The notes beneath the pieces are model-generated. The model worked only from the letters and a program-made list of their open reading frames with translations, ran no database searches and was not told the DNA's origin. Shown here piece after piece: positions 25,834 to 33,237 of a stretch of 64,000 nt of DNA. Positions within the stretch are counted from its first letter, which is position 1; each line of letters begins with the position of its first letter. Source of the stretch: UBA1351 sp964627665 (lineage in GTDB: Bacteria > Bacillota > Clostridia > Lachnospirales > Vallitaleaceae). The position numbers were made by a program, and so were the translations under genes. The DNA is taken from positions 9,303 through 73,302 of the forward strand of contig CAZVKG010000011.1 in assembly GCA_964627665.1 (NCBI GenBank), written 5' to 3'.

Positions 25834-27242
25834 CAAGCGTTTTTCTACGTTCTTTTCAAACAGAACTTGATCCATATATACTCTATAGCCAGATGAATCT
25901 ACCAGACGACTCCATTTTTCTTGATAGTTCAAAAAAAGATTTTCTCTACAGTCATTATTCAATAATCGGTCTTAATCCTTTTTTGACAATTAAAGTCGAA
26001 AATGGCCAACTCTATGAGAAGATATATCCGAACACAGCTTTTTCCCTCCTAGCAAAAAAGAATGTGTTTGCATATCTAAACCGTCTTATTGCTGAACACC
26101 ACATCGACAACACTACTTCTTATCCCTTTATTGGTGGCGGAATCGGCTACTTTAGTTATGAACTGGGAAAAGCCCAGCAGCATATTGCTTCTAGCACACA
26201 AGATCTCTTTACCCTTCCGGAATGCTATTTTGTCTTCTATGATAACGTTATTATTCTTGATATAAAAAAACAGGAGGGTTTAATTACCGGTTTAGGAAAA
26301 ATCAAGCCGGGTGATTTGTCTACGCATGAAATTCAGGCACGCATCAACTCCATGGCATGGAAACCTTCTTCAGAATCATCTCCAGAATCCACTATAGCAT
26401 CCCCCGTCTTTTCCTCAACCTTTACACGCCAAGCTTATATGAAAGCGATTGATCAAATGCGGGATTATATGGAAGATGGCCATATTTATGTTGCGAATAT
26501 GACCCACACCTTTCACGGTCCATGTCATCAAGCAGCCTCTACCGTCTACGAAAAGCTAAGAAGAATTAACCCTGCTCCTTTTTCGGCTTACTTGCCTTTA
26601 GATGGATTTCAGCTGTGCTGTTCTTCTCCTGAGCGGTTTATTCAAATCCATAACAAACAGGTTCAAACCCGTCCCATTAAAGGGACCGTCCCACGAGGTG
26701 AAACCCATGCCTTAGATCAAAAAAATCGGAGACAGCTTGAACAAAGCACCAAGGACAGAGCCGAACTTTTGATGATTGTTGATCTTGAGAGAAACGACTT
26801 AAGCCGGGTATGTCAACCCCATAGCGTTCAGGTACCTGAGCTTTTCAAGATTGAGAGTTTTTCCAGTGTTTACCATCTAGTCAGCACCGTTACCGGCTTG
26901 CTTAAAGACGGAAAAACAGCTGTCGATTGTTTAGAAGCCACTTTTCCCGGTGGTTCCATCACCGGGGCTCCAAAAATTCGAGCCATGGAAATCATTGAAG
27001 AACTTGAAACGACCTCCAGACAGATCTACACCGGTTCTGTCGGATATTTTGGTTTTGATGGAAGTGCTGATTTTAACATTGTCATTCGAAGTATTTTAAT
27101 GAAAAATGACCACGCATATATCGGCGTCGGTGGCGGCATTACTTATGAATCTAATCCTGCAGCTGAATTTCAAGAAACGCTTGATAAAGCCAAAAATCTT
27201 TTTTCCGCCTTAAATGCAACTGTAAATATCGACGAATTTTAA
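25830..27242 (+). CDS. pabB: Aminodeoxychorismate synthase, chorismate-binding subunit
   Basis: About 470 residues of the chorismate-binding family. The diagnostic lysine motif RPIKGTVPRG (anthranilate synthases have PIAGT) identifies PabB. Other parts are GSITGAPKIRAMEIIEELE, IGVGGGITYESNPAAEFQETLDKA, and ERNDLSRVC. It converts chorismate to 4-amino-4-deoxychorismate for p-aminobenzoate. The ATG at 25830 overlaps the pabA stop by four bases (ATGA) and has GGAGG upstream within pabA, so the pair should be made together. Confidence 0.95.
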   Translation: MTSVFLRSFQTELDPYILYSQMNLPDDSIFLDSSKKDFLYSHYSIIGLNPFLTIKVENGQLYEKIYPNTAFSLLAKKNVFAYLNRLIAEHHIDNTTSYPFIGGGIGYFSYELGKAQQHIASSTQDLFTLPECYFVFYDNVIILDIKKQEGLITGLGKIKPGDLSTHEIQARINSMAWKPSSESSPESTIASPVFSSTFTRQAYMKAIDQMRDYMEDGHIYVANMTHTFHGPCHQAASTVYEKLRRINPAPFSAYLPLDGFQLCCSSPERFIQIHNKQVQTRPIKGTVPRGETHALDQKNRRQLEQSTKDRAELLMIVDLERNDLSRVCQPHSVQVPELFKIESFSSVYHLVSTVTGLLKDGKTAVDCLEATFPGGSITGAPKIRAMEIIEELETTSRQIYTGSVGYFGFDGSADFNIVIRSILMKNDHAYIGVGGGITYESNPAAEFQETLDKAKNLFSALNATVNIDEF

Positions 27243-27277
27243 AAAGAATGATATGATATGATTAATGGAGGTCAATT

Positions 27278-28057
27278 ATGCATATACCCACACTTGATGA
27301 TGTGATTTTTATAGATATCCCCAATACGAATGCCCTTATATACTACGATGAAGGATATAGCTTCGGCATCAGTTTTTTTGAAACCATCTTAGTGACAGAT
27401 CATGGGATTTTTTTAGACAAACATGTTCAACGTATTAATCGCAGTTTAGAGCTGTTTAATATTTCTCAGCGAATTTCCGTGGAATTAATCGAAAATATTA
27501 TTCGTCACTATAAACTATCAACAACAGCATTGAAACTACAGGTATCCGAAAAAAACATCATTGCCTCTGTACGTGAGTTGACATATACGCCCGATTATTA
27601 TCAAAGAGGTGCTCATGTGACCTTGTCAAAATTTGTTCGCTCCCGTCATAGTCCACTCATTCATCATAAATCCGCCAACTATGGAGATCTTATATTTGCA
27701 TTGCGTCAAGCCAAACATGACGGATTTGACGATTGCCTTTTACTCAATGAACAGGGGAATCTAACTGAAAGTTGTATCGCAAATCTTTTTATTCTAAAAG
27801 ATGATGCAATCATCACTCCACCTCTAAGCGACGGTTTGTTACCGGGCATTATACGCGATTACCTTATCCATTACTACACGATTATCGAACAGTCAATCAC
27901 TCTGAATGATTTAATGCAATGCGACGGAGCTTTTCTTACCAATAGTTTAATGGGCATTGTTCATGTTCATAAAGTGAACAACGCCACCCTTCCACTGCAT
28001 CCTATGATAAAAAAAATGGCTCATCATTACTTCCAAATGGTTCAAAAGGAGTTATAA
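27278..28057 (+). CDS. pabC: Aminodeoxychorismate lyase (class IV aminotransferase fold)
   Basis: A 259-residue PLP enzyme of fold class IV. Features are YDEGYSFGISFFETILV near the start, the region expected to carry the PLP lysine at HKSANYGDLIFALRQAK, and the LLLNEQGNLTESCIANLFI segment with the conserved Glu and Asn. Together with PLLSDGLLPGI-like PPLSDGLLPGIIRDYL it fits PabC, which splits aminodeoxychorismate to p-aminobenzoate and pyruvate. A branched-chain or D-amino-acid aminotransferase is excluded only by context. TGGAGG precedes the ATG and the next gene starts 3 bases after the stop. Confidence 0.9.
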   Translation: MHIPTLDDVIFIDIPNTNALIYYDEGYSFGISFFETILVTDHGIFLDKHVQRINRSLELFNISQRISVELIENIIRHYKLSTTALKLQVSEKNIIASVRELTYTPDYYQRGAHVTLSKFVRSRHSPLIHHKSANYGDLIFALRQAKHDGFDDCLLLNEQGNLTESCIANLFILKDDAIITPPLSDGLLPGIIRDYLIHYYTIIEQSITLNDLMQCDGAFLTNSLMGIVHVHKVNNATLPLHPMIKKMAHHYFQMVQKEL

Positions 28058-28060
28058 TAT

Positions 28061-28546
28061 ATGAACACTCAAATTGATAACATTATAAATCATCCGAAAT
28101 ATAAAACGTACTATACAAAAATACAGGAACATGAAAAAGAGCGCTCATCATGTAAACACGATATGTTTCATTTTCTTGATGTCGCACGTATTGCATATAT
28201 CCTTAATTTTGAAAATGATTTATCCATTCCTAAAAAGCTTATTTATGCCACAGCACTACTACATGACATTGGACGTTTTGAACAATATGAGCGCGGGATT
28301 GATCATGAAATTTCTAGCGCATCTTTGTGTTTGGAAATTCTTCAAGACGCTAATTTTACTGAAGACGAAATTCATCAGATACAAACGGCCATTATCAATC
28401 ATCGAAACATGGATATAAAAGACGACAAGAACCTTAGCGGAATAATCTATCGAGCAGATAAAGCTTCTAGGCCTTGCCATTCTTGCTTAGTTCAAGATGT
28501 ATGTAACTGGCCTATTGAAAAGCAAAACCTTATGATTAACTATTAA
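28061..28546 (+). CDS. HD-domain phosphohydrolase in the folate operon
   Basis: A 161-residue HD-superfamily protein. Metal-binding features are a His near 33-37 (CKHDMFHFLDVARIA), the paired LLHDIGRFE near 68 and IDHEISSASL, then INHRN further on. A C-terminal CHSCLVQDVCNW has three cysteines in a pattern that could bind metal. It sits between pabC and folP with spacings of 3 and 24 bases. The operon encodes all steps from GTP to dihydropteroate except removal of the triphosphate of dihydroneopterin triphosphate, so this protein is a candidate for that reaction. The domain is clear; the reaction is inferred, and general nucleotide hydrolysis is an alternative. Confidence 0.85.
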   Translation: MNTQIDNIINHPKYKTYYTKIQEHEKERSSCKHDMFHFLDVARIAYILNFENDLSIPKKLIYATALLHDIGRFEQYERGIDHEISSASLCLEILQDANFTEDEIHQIQTAIINHRNMDIKDDKNLSGIIYRADKASRPCHSCLVQDVCNWPIEKQNLMINY

Positions 28547-28570
28547 CACAGATACGAGAGGAGTAAAGCT

Positions 28571-29380
28571 ATGCAAATTGGAAACACATTGTTTAATTTT
28601 AAGCATCATGGCTATATTATGGGTATTCTTAATGCAACACCGGACTCTTTTTCAGATGGTGGCCTGCATAATACAACCGACGCTGCAGTAAAACGAACCC
28701 TTGAGATGATTGAAGAGGGCGCATCCATTATTGATATAGGTGGAGAATCAACGCGTCCCGGTCATGAATCTGTAAGCACAGAAGAAGAAATAGAACGTAT
28801 TGTGCCTATTATTGAGGCCATTCGAAAAGAAACATCAACTCCTATTTCTGTTGATACAAGTAAAAGCCAAGTTGCTCATGCAGCTCTACACGCCGGAGCA
28901 TCTATGGTCAATGATGTATGGGGCCTAAAAAAAGACCCTGAACTTGCACGGATTATCGCAAAATACCAAGTGCCTTGTTGCATTATGCACAATCGTGAAG
29001 ATACACATTATAATTCGCTCATCCAAGATGTTATTGACGACTTACAAACAAGCATCGATATAGCCCTCAACGCCGGCATACTTCACTCTCAGATCATTAT
29101 TGATCCGGGTATTGGATTTGCTAAAACACTAAATGATAATCTCTACATAATGAATCACTTAGATGAACTTCAGGTCTTTAAGTTACCTATTCTTCTAGGT
29201 ACATCACGAAAGTCCATGATTGGTTTAGCGCTGTCTCAGCCTGTCGACAAACGTGTTGAAGGCACCATCGCAACGACAACGTTTGGATATGTGCAAGGAT
29301 GTCGACTATTCCGCGTTCACGACATAAAGGAAAACTATCTTGCACTAAAAATGATTGAAGCAATTAAAAATGGAGGTTAA
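28571..29380 (+). CDS. folP: Dihydropteroate synthase
   Basis: A 269-residue TIM-barrel enzyme joining p-aminobenzoate to hydroxymethyl-dihydropterin pyrophosphate. The two pterin-binding signatures are present, GILNATPDSFSDGG and IDIGGESTRPGHESVS, with the SVDTSKSQVAHAAL, NDVWGLKKDPE, IDPGIGFAKT and LGTSRKSMIG strands. It is the target class of sulfonamides. GAGGAG precedes the ATG, and the stop almost touches the start of the next gene. Confidence 0.97.
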   Translation: MQIGNTLFNFKHHGYIMGILNATPDSFSDGGLHNTTDAAVKRTLEMIEEGASIIDIGGESTRPGHESVSTEEEIERIVPIIEAIRKETSTPISVDTSKSQVAHAALHAGASMVNDVWGLKKDPELARIIAKYQVPCCIMHNREDTHYNSLIQDVIDDLQTSIDIALNAGILHSQIIIDPGIGFAKTLNDNLYIMNHLDELQVFKLPILLGTSRKSMIGLALSQPVDKRVEGTIATTTFGYVQGCRLFRVHDIKENYLALKMIEAIKNGG

Positions 29381-29381
29381 T

Positions 29382-30200
29382 ATGGACCAACTAATTATAA
29401 AAGATCTAGAACTTTTTGCATATCACGGTGTGAATCAAGAAGAAAAAAATATGGGACAAAAGTTTATTCTTGAAGCTATTATTGATCTCGACCTCTCCTC
29501 TGCCGGAGAAAATGACCAGATCGATTCAGCACTCAACTATGCAAAACTCTGTCATGAACTTCAACACATTTTTACTGCTTATAAACATGATCTGATTGAA
29601 CGTGCAGCAACGGTATTATGCGACTACATTCTCACCCACTATGCACAAGTCAAAAAAGTCGATGTCACTCTAAAAAAACCTTGGGCACCGATTCATCTTC
29701 CTCTTGATTATCCTGCTGTTCGTCTGGTGCGCGCTTGGCACAAAGCCTATATCGCTCTAGGCTCAAACATGGGCGACAAAAAGCAGAACATAAAACAAGC
29801 CCTTGACTATATAAGTAAGGCTCCTCATACACAGCTTGTAAGGTCTTCATCCTTGATCGTAACTGCACCTGTCGGTTATACCGATCAAGATGACTTTTTA
29901 AACGGTGTCTGCGAAATAAAAACCACGCTTTCTCCAACAAAACTTATGGATTTTCTCCTCAACATTGAAAATACACTCGGTCGAATTCGAACACTTCATT
30001 GGGGACCACGAACCATTGACCTTGACGTCCTTTATTATGATGATTGCATCACTGACGATCCCCATATCACACTTCCCCACCCAAGAATGGCCGAACGGCA
30101 ATTTGTCCTGGGACCATTAAATGAAATCGCACCTTACGCGATTCATCCTTTGTTAAAAAAACGTACCTTTGAATTAATAAAAGATACCGATATAGTTTAA
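29382..30200 (+). CDS. folBK: FolB-FolK fusion: dihydroneopterin aldolase and pyrophosphokinase
   Basis: A 272-residue two-domain protein. Residues 1 to about 118 are FolB (LELFAYHGVNQEEKNMGQKF, then LIERAATVLCDYI). Residues about 122-272 are FolK (IALGSNMGDKKQNIKQAL, LGRIRTLHWGPRTIDLDVLYYDD, LPHPRMAERQFVLGPL). The fusion carries out successive steps from dihydroneopterin to the activated pterin used by FolP, and it occurs in many Clostridia. The ATG at 29382 has GGAGGTT at good distance and begins next to the folP stop. A terminator overlaps its stop codon. Confidence 0.96.
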   Translation: MDQLIIKDLELFAYHGVNQEEKNMGQKFILEAIIDLDLSSAGENDQIDSALNYAKLCHELQHIFTAYKHDLIERAATVLCDYILTHYAQVKKVDVTLKKPWAPIHLPLDYPAVRLVRAWHKAYIALGSNMGDKKQNIKQALDYISKAPHTQLVRSSSLIVTAPVGYTDQDDFLNGVCEIKTTLSPTKLMDFLLNIENTLGRIRTLHWGPRTIDLDVLYYDDCITDDPHITLPHPRMAERQFVLGPLNEIAPYAIHPLLKKRTFELIKDTDIV

Positions 30201-30219
30201 CTATCGGTATCTTTTGTTT
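30181..30219 (+). terminator. Terminator of the folate operon
   Basis: AAAGATACCGATA (30181-30193) pairs perfectly with TATCGGTATCTTT (30203-30215), followed by TGTTTT. The folBK stop codon lies in the loop. Confidence 0.92.
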
Positions 30220-30269
30220 TAAACTCCTGTTTAAACTTCGATTTATAAATGAGTTTTATTTATTGAATT

Positions 30270-30785
30270 TTATTCAACATCATACGCCGGCAAGCGATTA
30301 AGAATATTTTTACGTTGCTCTGCAATTAATCCCGATCCATGTCCCATTGGACATACAAGGCACCAACTTCTTGGCTTGAAAAATATGCCCATTAAAATTC
30401 CGACAACAAAGGATATGCCCATAAATCTTAAGAATGCAAAAGCCATCTTTTCAAACACAAAACCTGTGTGATACAGGGAAATGCTAAATACGGTTAACAT
30501 CACTATCAATAAGATGTGCTTTGCTTTTTTCGTGCGCATATATGCCGGGAGTTGTCTATTCATCGATATTTTTTCTAAGAACCTTCCTAGAAACGATCCT
30601 CTTGGACAATACTTGGAACAATGAATCTTTCCTTCCCCTCTAAGAGCATGCACTATTGGCGCTCCCATACAGACCACACCTAAAATACCAAAGCGCGTAT
30701 CCAAAATACCTAAAACAAAAAAAGTAATAATTAATATCCATGTCCAATGCTGTTGCGATTTTTTTCGAGTTGAACTCTGATTCAT
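30270..30785 (-). CDS. 4Fe-4S membrane protein (NapH-like)
   Basis: A 171-residue membrane protein with about four hydrophobic segments (roughly 15-30, 31-45, 88-105 and 120-135). It has cysteine clusters C-x3-C-P in IHCSKYCPRG and C-x2-C-P in WCLVCPMGHG, the Fer4_5/NapH pattern for iron-sulfur clusters on membrane electron carriers. It is shorter than NapH and lacks any reductase or maturation neighbour, so its electron donor and acceptor are unknown. CAGGAGG precedes the ATG. The transcript should start at the strong promoter at 30840-30868. Confidence 0.85.
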   Translation of the reverse strand: MNQSSTRKKSQQHWTWILIITFFVLGILDTRFGILGVVCMGAPIVHALRGEGKIHCSKYCPRGSFLGRFLEKISMNRQLPAYMRTKKAKHILLIVMLTVFSISLYHTGFVFEKMAFAFLRFMGISFVVGILMGIFFKPRSWCLVCPMGHGSGLIAEQRKNILNRLPAYDVE

Positions 30786-30839
30786 ATCTGCCTCCTGTTG
30801 CTATATGTTTATTGTATACACTATCTATATCCAGTTAAC

Positions 30840-30868
30840 ATAATATATCAATATTCAGATTTTGTCAA
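30840..30868 (-). promoter_or_regulatory. Promoter of the 4Fe-4S membrane protein
   Basis: On the minus strand TTGACA (30863-30868), 17 bases and TATTAT (30840-30845), an almost perfect sigma-A promoter about 55 bases before the start codon. Confidence 0.8.
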
Positions 30869-30951
30869 TAAAAAAACTAACATTTTTAAATAAACCAACC
30901 TTTTATTGTGAATTTTTGACACTGTATTTAGATGTTCTTCATTAAAAACAA

Positions 30952-31016
30952 AAAAATAGTAACTTGAGGATTCGACTGTTTGAGTGAAACGAGTTTCGAA
31001 TCCGGTTACTATTTTT
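30952..31016 (-). terminator. Terminator of the PrsA-like gene
   Basis: Arms AAAAATAGTAAC (30952-30963) and GTTACTATTTTT (31005-31016) enclose a second, inner stem (GGATTCGA with TTCGAATCC). The run of T on the minus strand makes it an intrinsic terminator with an unusually long composite stem. Confidence 0.85.
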
Positions 31017-31085
31017 GAATATTTTTGATGTTAGATCATCTTAATATTGTGTATTGAATAAACAATAAAAGATTGGTTTAACCTC

Positions 31086-32210
31086 TTACTTCAATGTTAC
31101 TTTTTCCCACACATCTTCATTCACAACAGTTTCATAGTTCGTCATCACTTCTTCATACAGTGTTGTAAAGGCTTCTGAACGCTGTTGATATTTATAGTTT
31201 TCACGAATAGAATCTAATGTCGCTTCTACTTGTTCAACTTGATCTTGTGTTGAAGGAAGTTTTTCTTCTAATTTGATGATATGGTAGCCATAAGATGTTG
31301 CTACAAGATCACTAATCTGTCCTTCTTCAAGACCAAATGCAGTTTCTTCAAATTCAGGCACCATTTGACCACGTCCAAATGTATATTCACCACCAGTTTC
31401 TACCGAACCCGGATCTTCTGTATTTTCAGTAGCTAAGGTTGCAAAGTCTTCACCTGCTTTTGCACGTTCTAATAAATTTTCAGCTTTTTCTTTTGCTGCT
31501 GCAATCTCATCCGCCTCAAGTGGTTGATTTGTTGTTTGGTCTACTGTAGAGATTAAAATATGTCGCGCACGTACTTGATCACTATAATTTTCCACACCAA
31601 TATTTGTGATATCTGTGTATGTTGGATCCGCTTCAACGGCTACTTGAAGTGCTTCTTCGTCAATCTCAACATCTTTTGTCATTTCTTCAAATACAAGTTC
31701 GCTTAAGCCCGTTTGAATCATAATCTTTTCAATGTTTTCAAGACTAAATCCATACTGAGCTACAATAGTAGGATCAAAGGATTCATAAATACTTACCGCT
31801 TGTGCAAGATACTCTTCTTTGCTTTCCTCTGTTAGTTCCAATCCATATTCATTGGCTAAGTCTACCATAACAACACCTTGGACCGATACGCCCTTAATCG
31901 TATCTTTAATACCGTCCTCTAATGTCAAGCCTTCGCCCATTTCCATGTCCCAATCTGATATTCCATATGAACCTTCGTACATACTTTTATAATAATAAGT
32001 CCAAAAATTAATTTCACTTAACATAATCTCTTGATCATTAACTGTGAAAACTACCTCATCATTAAAATCAGTTACTGTAACATCTTCTCCACCGTTATTG
32101 CTTGTTACTTCATCTTCTGTTGCTTTGTTTTCAGCGTCCTCTGAATTACACCCAGCAAATAGGCTAATTGTCAGAACGAGCACCAAAAGTATTCCTAGTG
32201 TCTTCTTCAT
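31086..32210 (-). CDS. prsA: PrsA-like lipoprotein foldase (parvulin peptidyl-prolyl isomerase)
   Basis: A 374-residue lipoprotein (LTISLFAGCNSED, lipobox Cys near 21). The SurA/PrsA N-terminal helices (about 60-200; VNDQEIMLSEINFW) are followed by a PpiC parvulin domain (about 215-335; VRARHILIS, EDPGSVETGGEYTFGRGQMVPEFEE, YGYHIIKLEEK) and a C-terminal helix. It helps secreted proteins fold on the outside of the membrane. It lies directly after the giant surface-protein operon, whose products are obvious clients; that link is inferred. AAGGAG precedes the ATG. Confidence 0.93.
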   Translation of the reverse strand: MKKTLGILLVLVLTISLFAGCNSEDAENKATEDEVTSNNGGEDVTVTDFNDEVVFTVNDQEIMLSEINFWTYYYKSMYEGSYGISDWDMEMGEGLTLEDGIKDTIKGVSVQGVVMVDLANEYGLELTEESKEEYLAQAVSIYESFDPTIVAQYGFSLENIEKIMIQTGLSELVFEEMTKDVEIDEEALQVAVEADPTYTDITNIGVENYSDQVRARHILISTVDQTTNQPLEADEIAAAKEKAENLLERAKAGEDFATLATENTEDPGSVETGGEYTFGRGQMVPEFEETAFGLEEGQISDLVATSYGYHIIKLEEKLPSTQDQVEQVEATLDSIRENYKYQQRSEAFTTLYEEVMTNYETVVNEDVWEKVTLK

Positions 32211-32233
32211 AAATTCACTCCTTCAATAAAATT

Positions 32234-32265
32234 GGTTTCACCACGTTAGTTTCCGTGATGAAACC
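32234..32265 (-). promoter_or_regulatory. Hairpin at the 5' end of the prsA-like mRNA
   Basis: GGTTTCACCACG and CGTGATGAAACC form a 12-base stem (one mismatch) with an 8-base loop. It starts at or near the predicted transcription start, so it may protect the mRNA 5' end. It could also terminate readthrough from the SLH operon, but the following T-run is weak. Confidence 0.55.
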
Positions 32266-32272
32266 TACAACT

Positions 32273-32300
32273 ATTACAGTGTAATCTATTTTCGTGACAA
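32273..32300 (-). promoter_or_regulatory. Promoter of the prsA-like gene
   Basis: On the minus strand TTGTCA (32295-32300), 16 bases and TGTAAT (32273-32278), each one base from consensus. Confidence 0.65.
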
Positions 32301-32341
32301 AATCAATGAAAATTTGTGAACAAATTATGAACCCATTGATC

Positions 32342-33223
32342 TTATTGTGCTACTTCGTGATATTCTAATAATATCCTTGATAAAAGAATGGCGCATTCCT
32401 CACGTGTTGCTAATCGATTGGCTTGATATGGATAATAATAGATATCTGTTGATTGAATCACATTTTGACGGACCAATTGATTAAAATATTCAAAACTCCA
32501 ATGCCCATTTGATCCATATGGGTAGTTACCACCATCACTGTATAAGGTAAATGTTCGACTTAAAATTGTCACTAATTCTCCTATAGTTATGGTACCGTTA
32601 GGATCAAAGCGGTCTTGCCCTTTTCCTTGAACAATTCCTTTCGCTGCTAAGGTGTGAATATATTCTTGCGCCCAATGGGTTGTCGGCACATCTAAAAATC
32701 CAGCCGACAACTCAGTCGTCATTCCGGTCGCCATATATAGCATTTTACTGAATTCTGCACGGGAAACTGATTGACTCGGTTTAATTGTACCATCGGCATA
32801 TCCATTGAGAACACCCAAATCATACAACATCTGAATAGCTTTACTTGCCTCGGCCTCATCTGGCATATCGCTAAACACCGGTGTATCTAAATCCGCTGTT
32901 GCCTCTAATAAAATAATATTAAAAGGGGTTTTGATATTATTCACGTCAATACGCCGTTCACTAAGACCTAGATGAGCATCAAGACCTGATGTATAACGTA
33001 TAATGACGTCCCCCTCCGTATTTTGGCTCCAACTATGAATCATAATAGGTGTTGTCACCGATTCATGGTTCCACTTAAGAGTCACTATCCCCGCCTCTTC
33101 TGACACCCAATCTACTCGATAGATGACATGTGCCTGGTTAGCAGTGACGCTCATGGAACTGATAAGCATAAACAATAAGCTTATCAAGCCAGTTTTTATT
33201 GGTTGTTTTATCGTTGATTTCAT
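32342..33223 (-). CDS. Secreted SLH-domain protein
   Basis: A 293-residue secreted protein with a signal peptide (LISLLFMLISSMSVTAN) and a beta-rich N-terminal half. Three SLH repeats fill the C-terminus: about 115-165 (GYADGTIKPSQSVSRAEF), about 175-220 (FLDVPTTHWAQEYIHTLAAK) and about 235-290 (GHWSFEYFNQLVRQ... ATREECAILLSRIL). SLH repeats bind pyruvylated cell-wall polymers. It is the last gene of a three-gene operon after two giant FN3-like proteins that lack strong SLH triplets, so it may anchor them; this is inferred. Confidence 0.9.
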   Translation of the reverse strand: MKSTIKQPIKTGLISLLFMLISSMSVTANQAHVIYRVDWVSEEAGIVTLKWNHESVTTPIMIHSWSQNTEGDVIIRYTSGLDAHLGLSERRIDVNNIKTPFNIILLEATADLDTPVFSDMPDEAEASKAIQMLYDLGVLNGYADGTIKPSQSVSRAEFSKMLYMATGMTTELSAGFLDVPTTHWAQEYIHTLAAKGIVQGKGQDRFDPNGTITIGELVTILSRTFTLYSDGGNYPYGSNGHWSFEYFNQLVRQNVIQSTDIYYYPYQANRLATREECAILLSRILLEYHEVAQ

Positions 33224-33237
33224 TATCTTACCACTCC

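Larger units (their letters stand above)
30786..31085. other. Intergenic region of 300 bases
   Basis: It holds the terminator of the PrsA-like gene (30952-31016), the promoter of the 4Fe-4S gene (30840-30868) and, downstream of that promoter, a short perfect palindrome TGTATACA (30813-30820) that could be an operator. No additional ORF or RNA gene was recognised. Confidence 0.6.
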
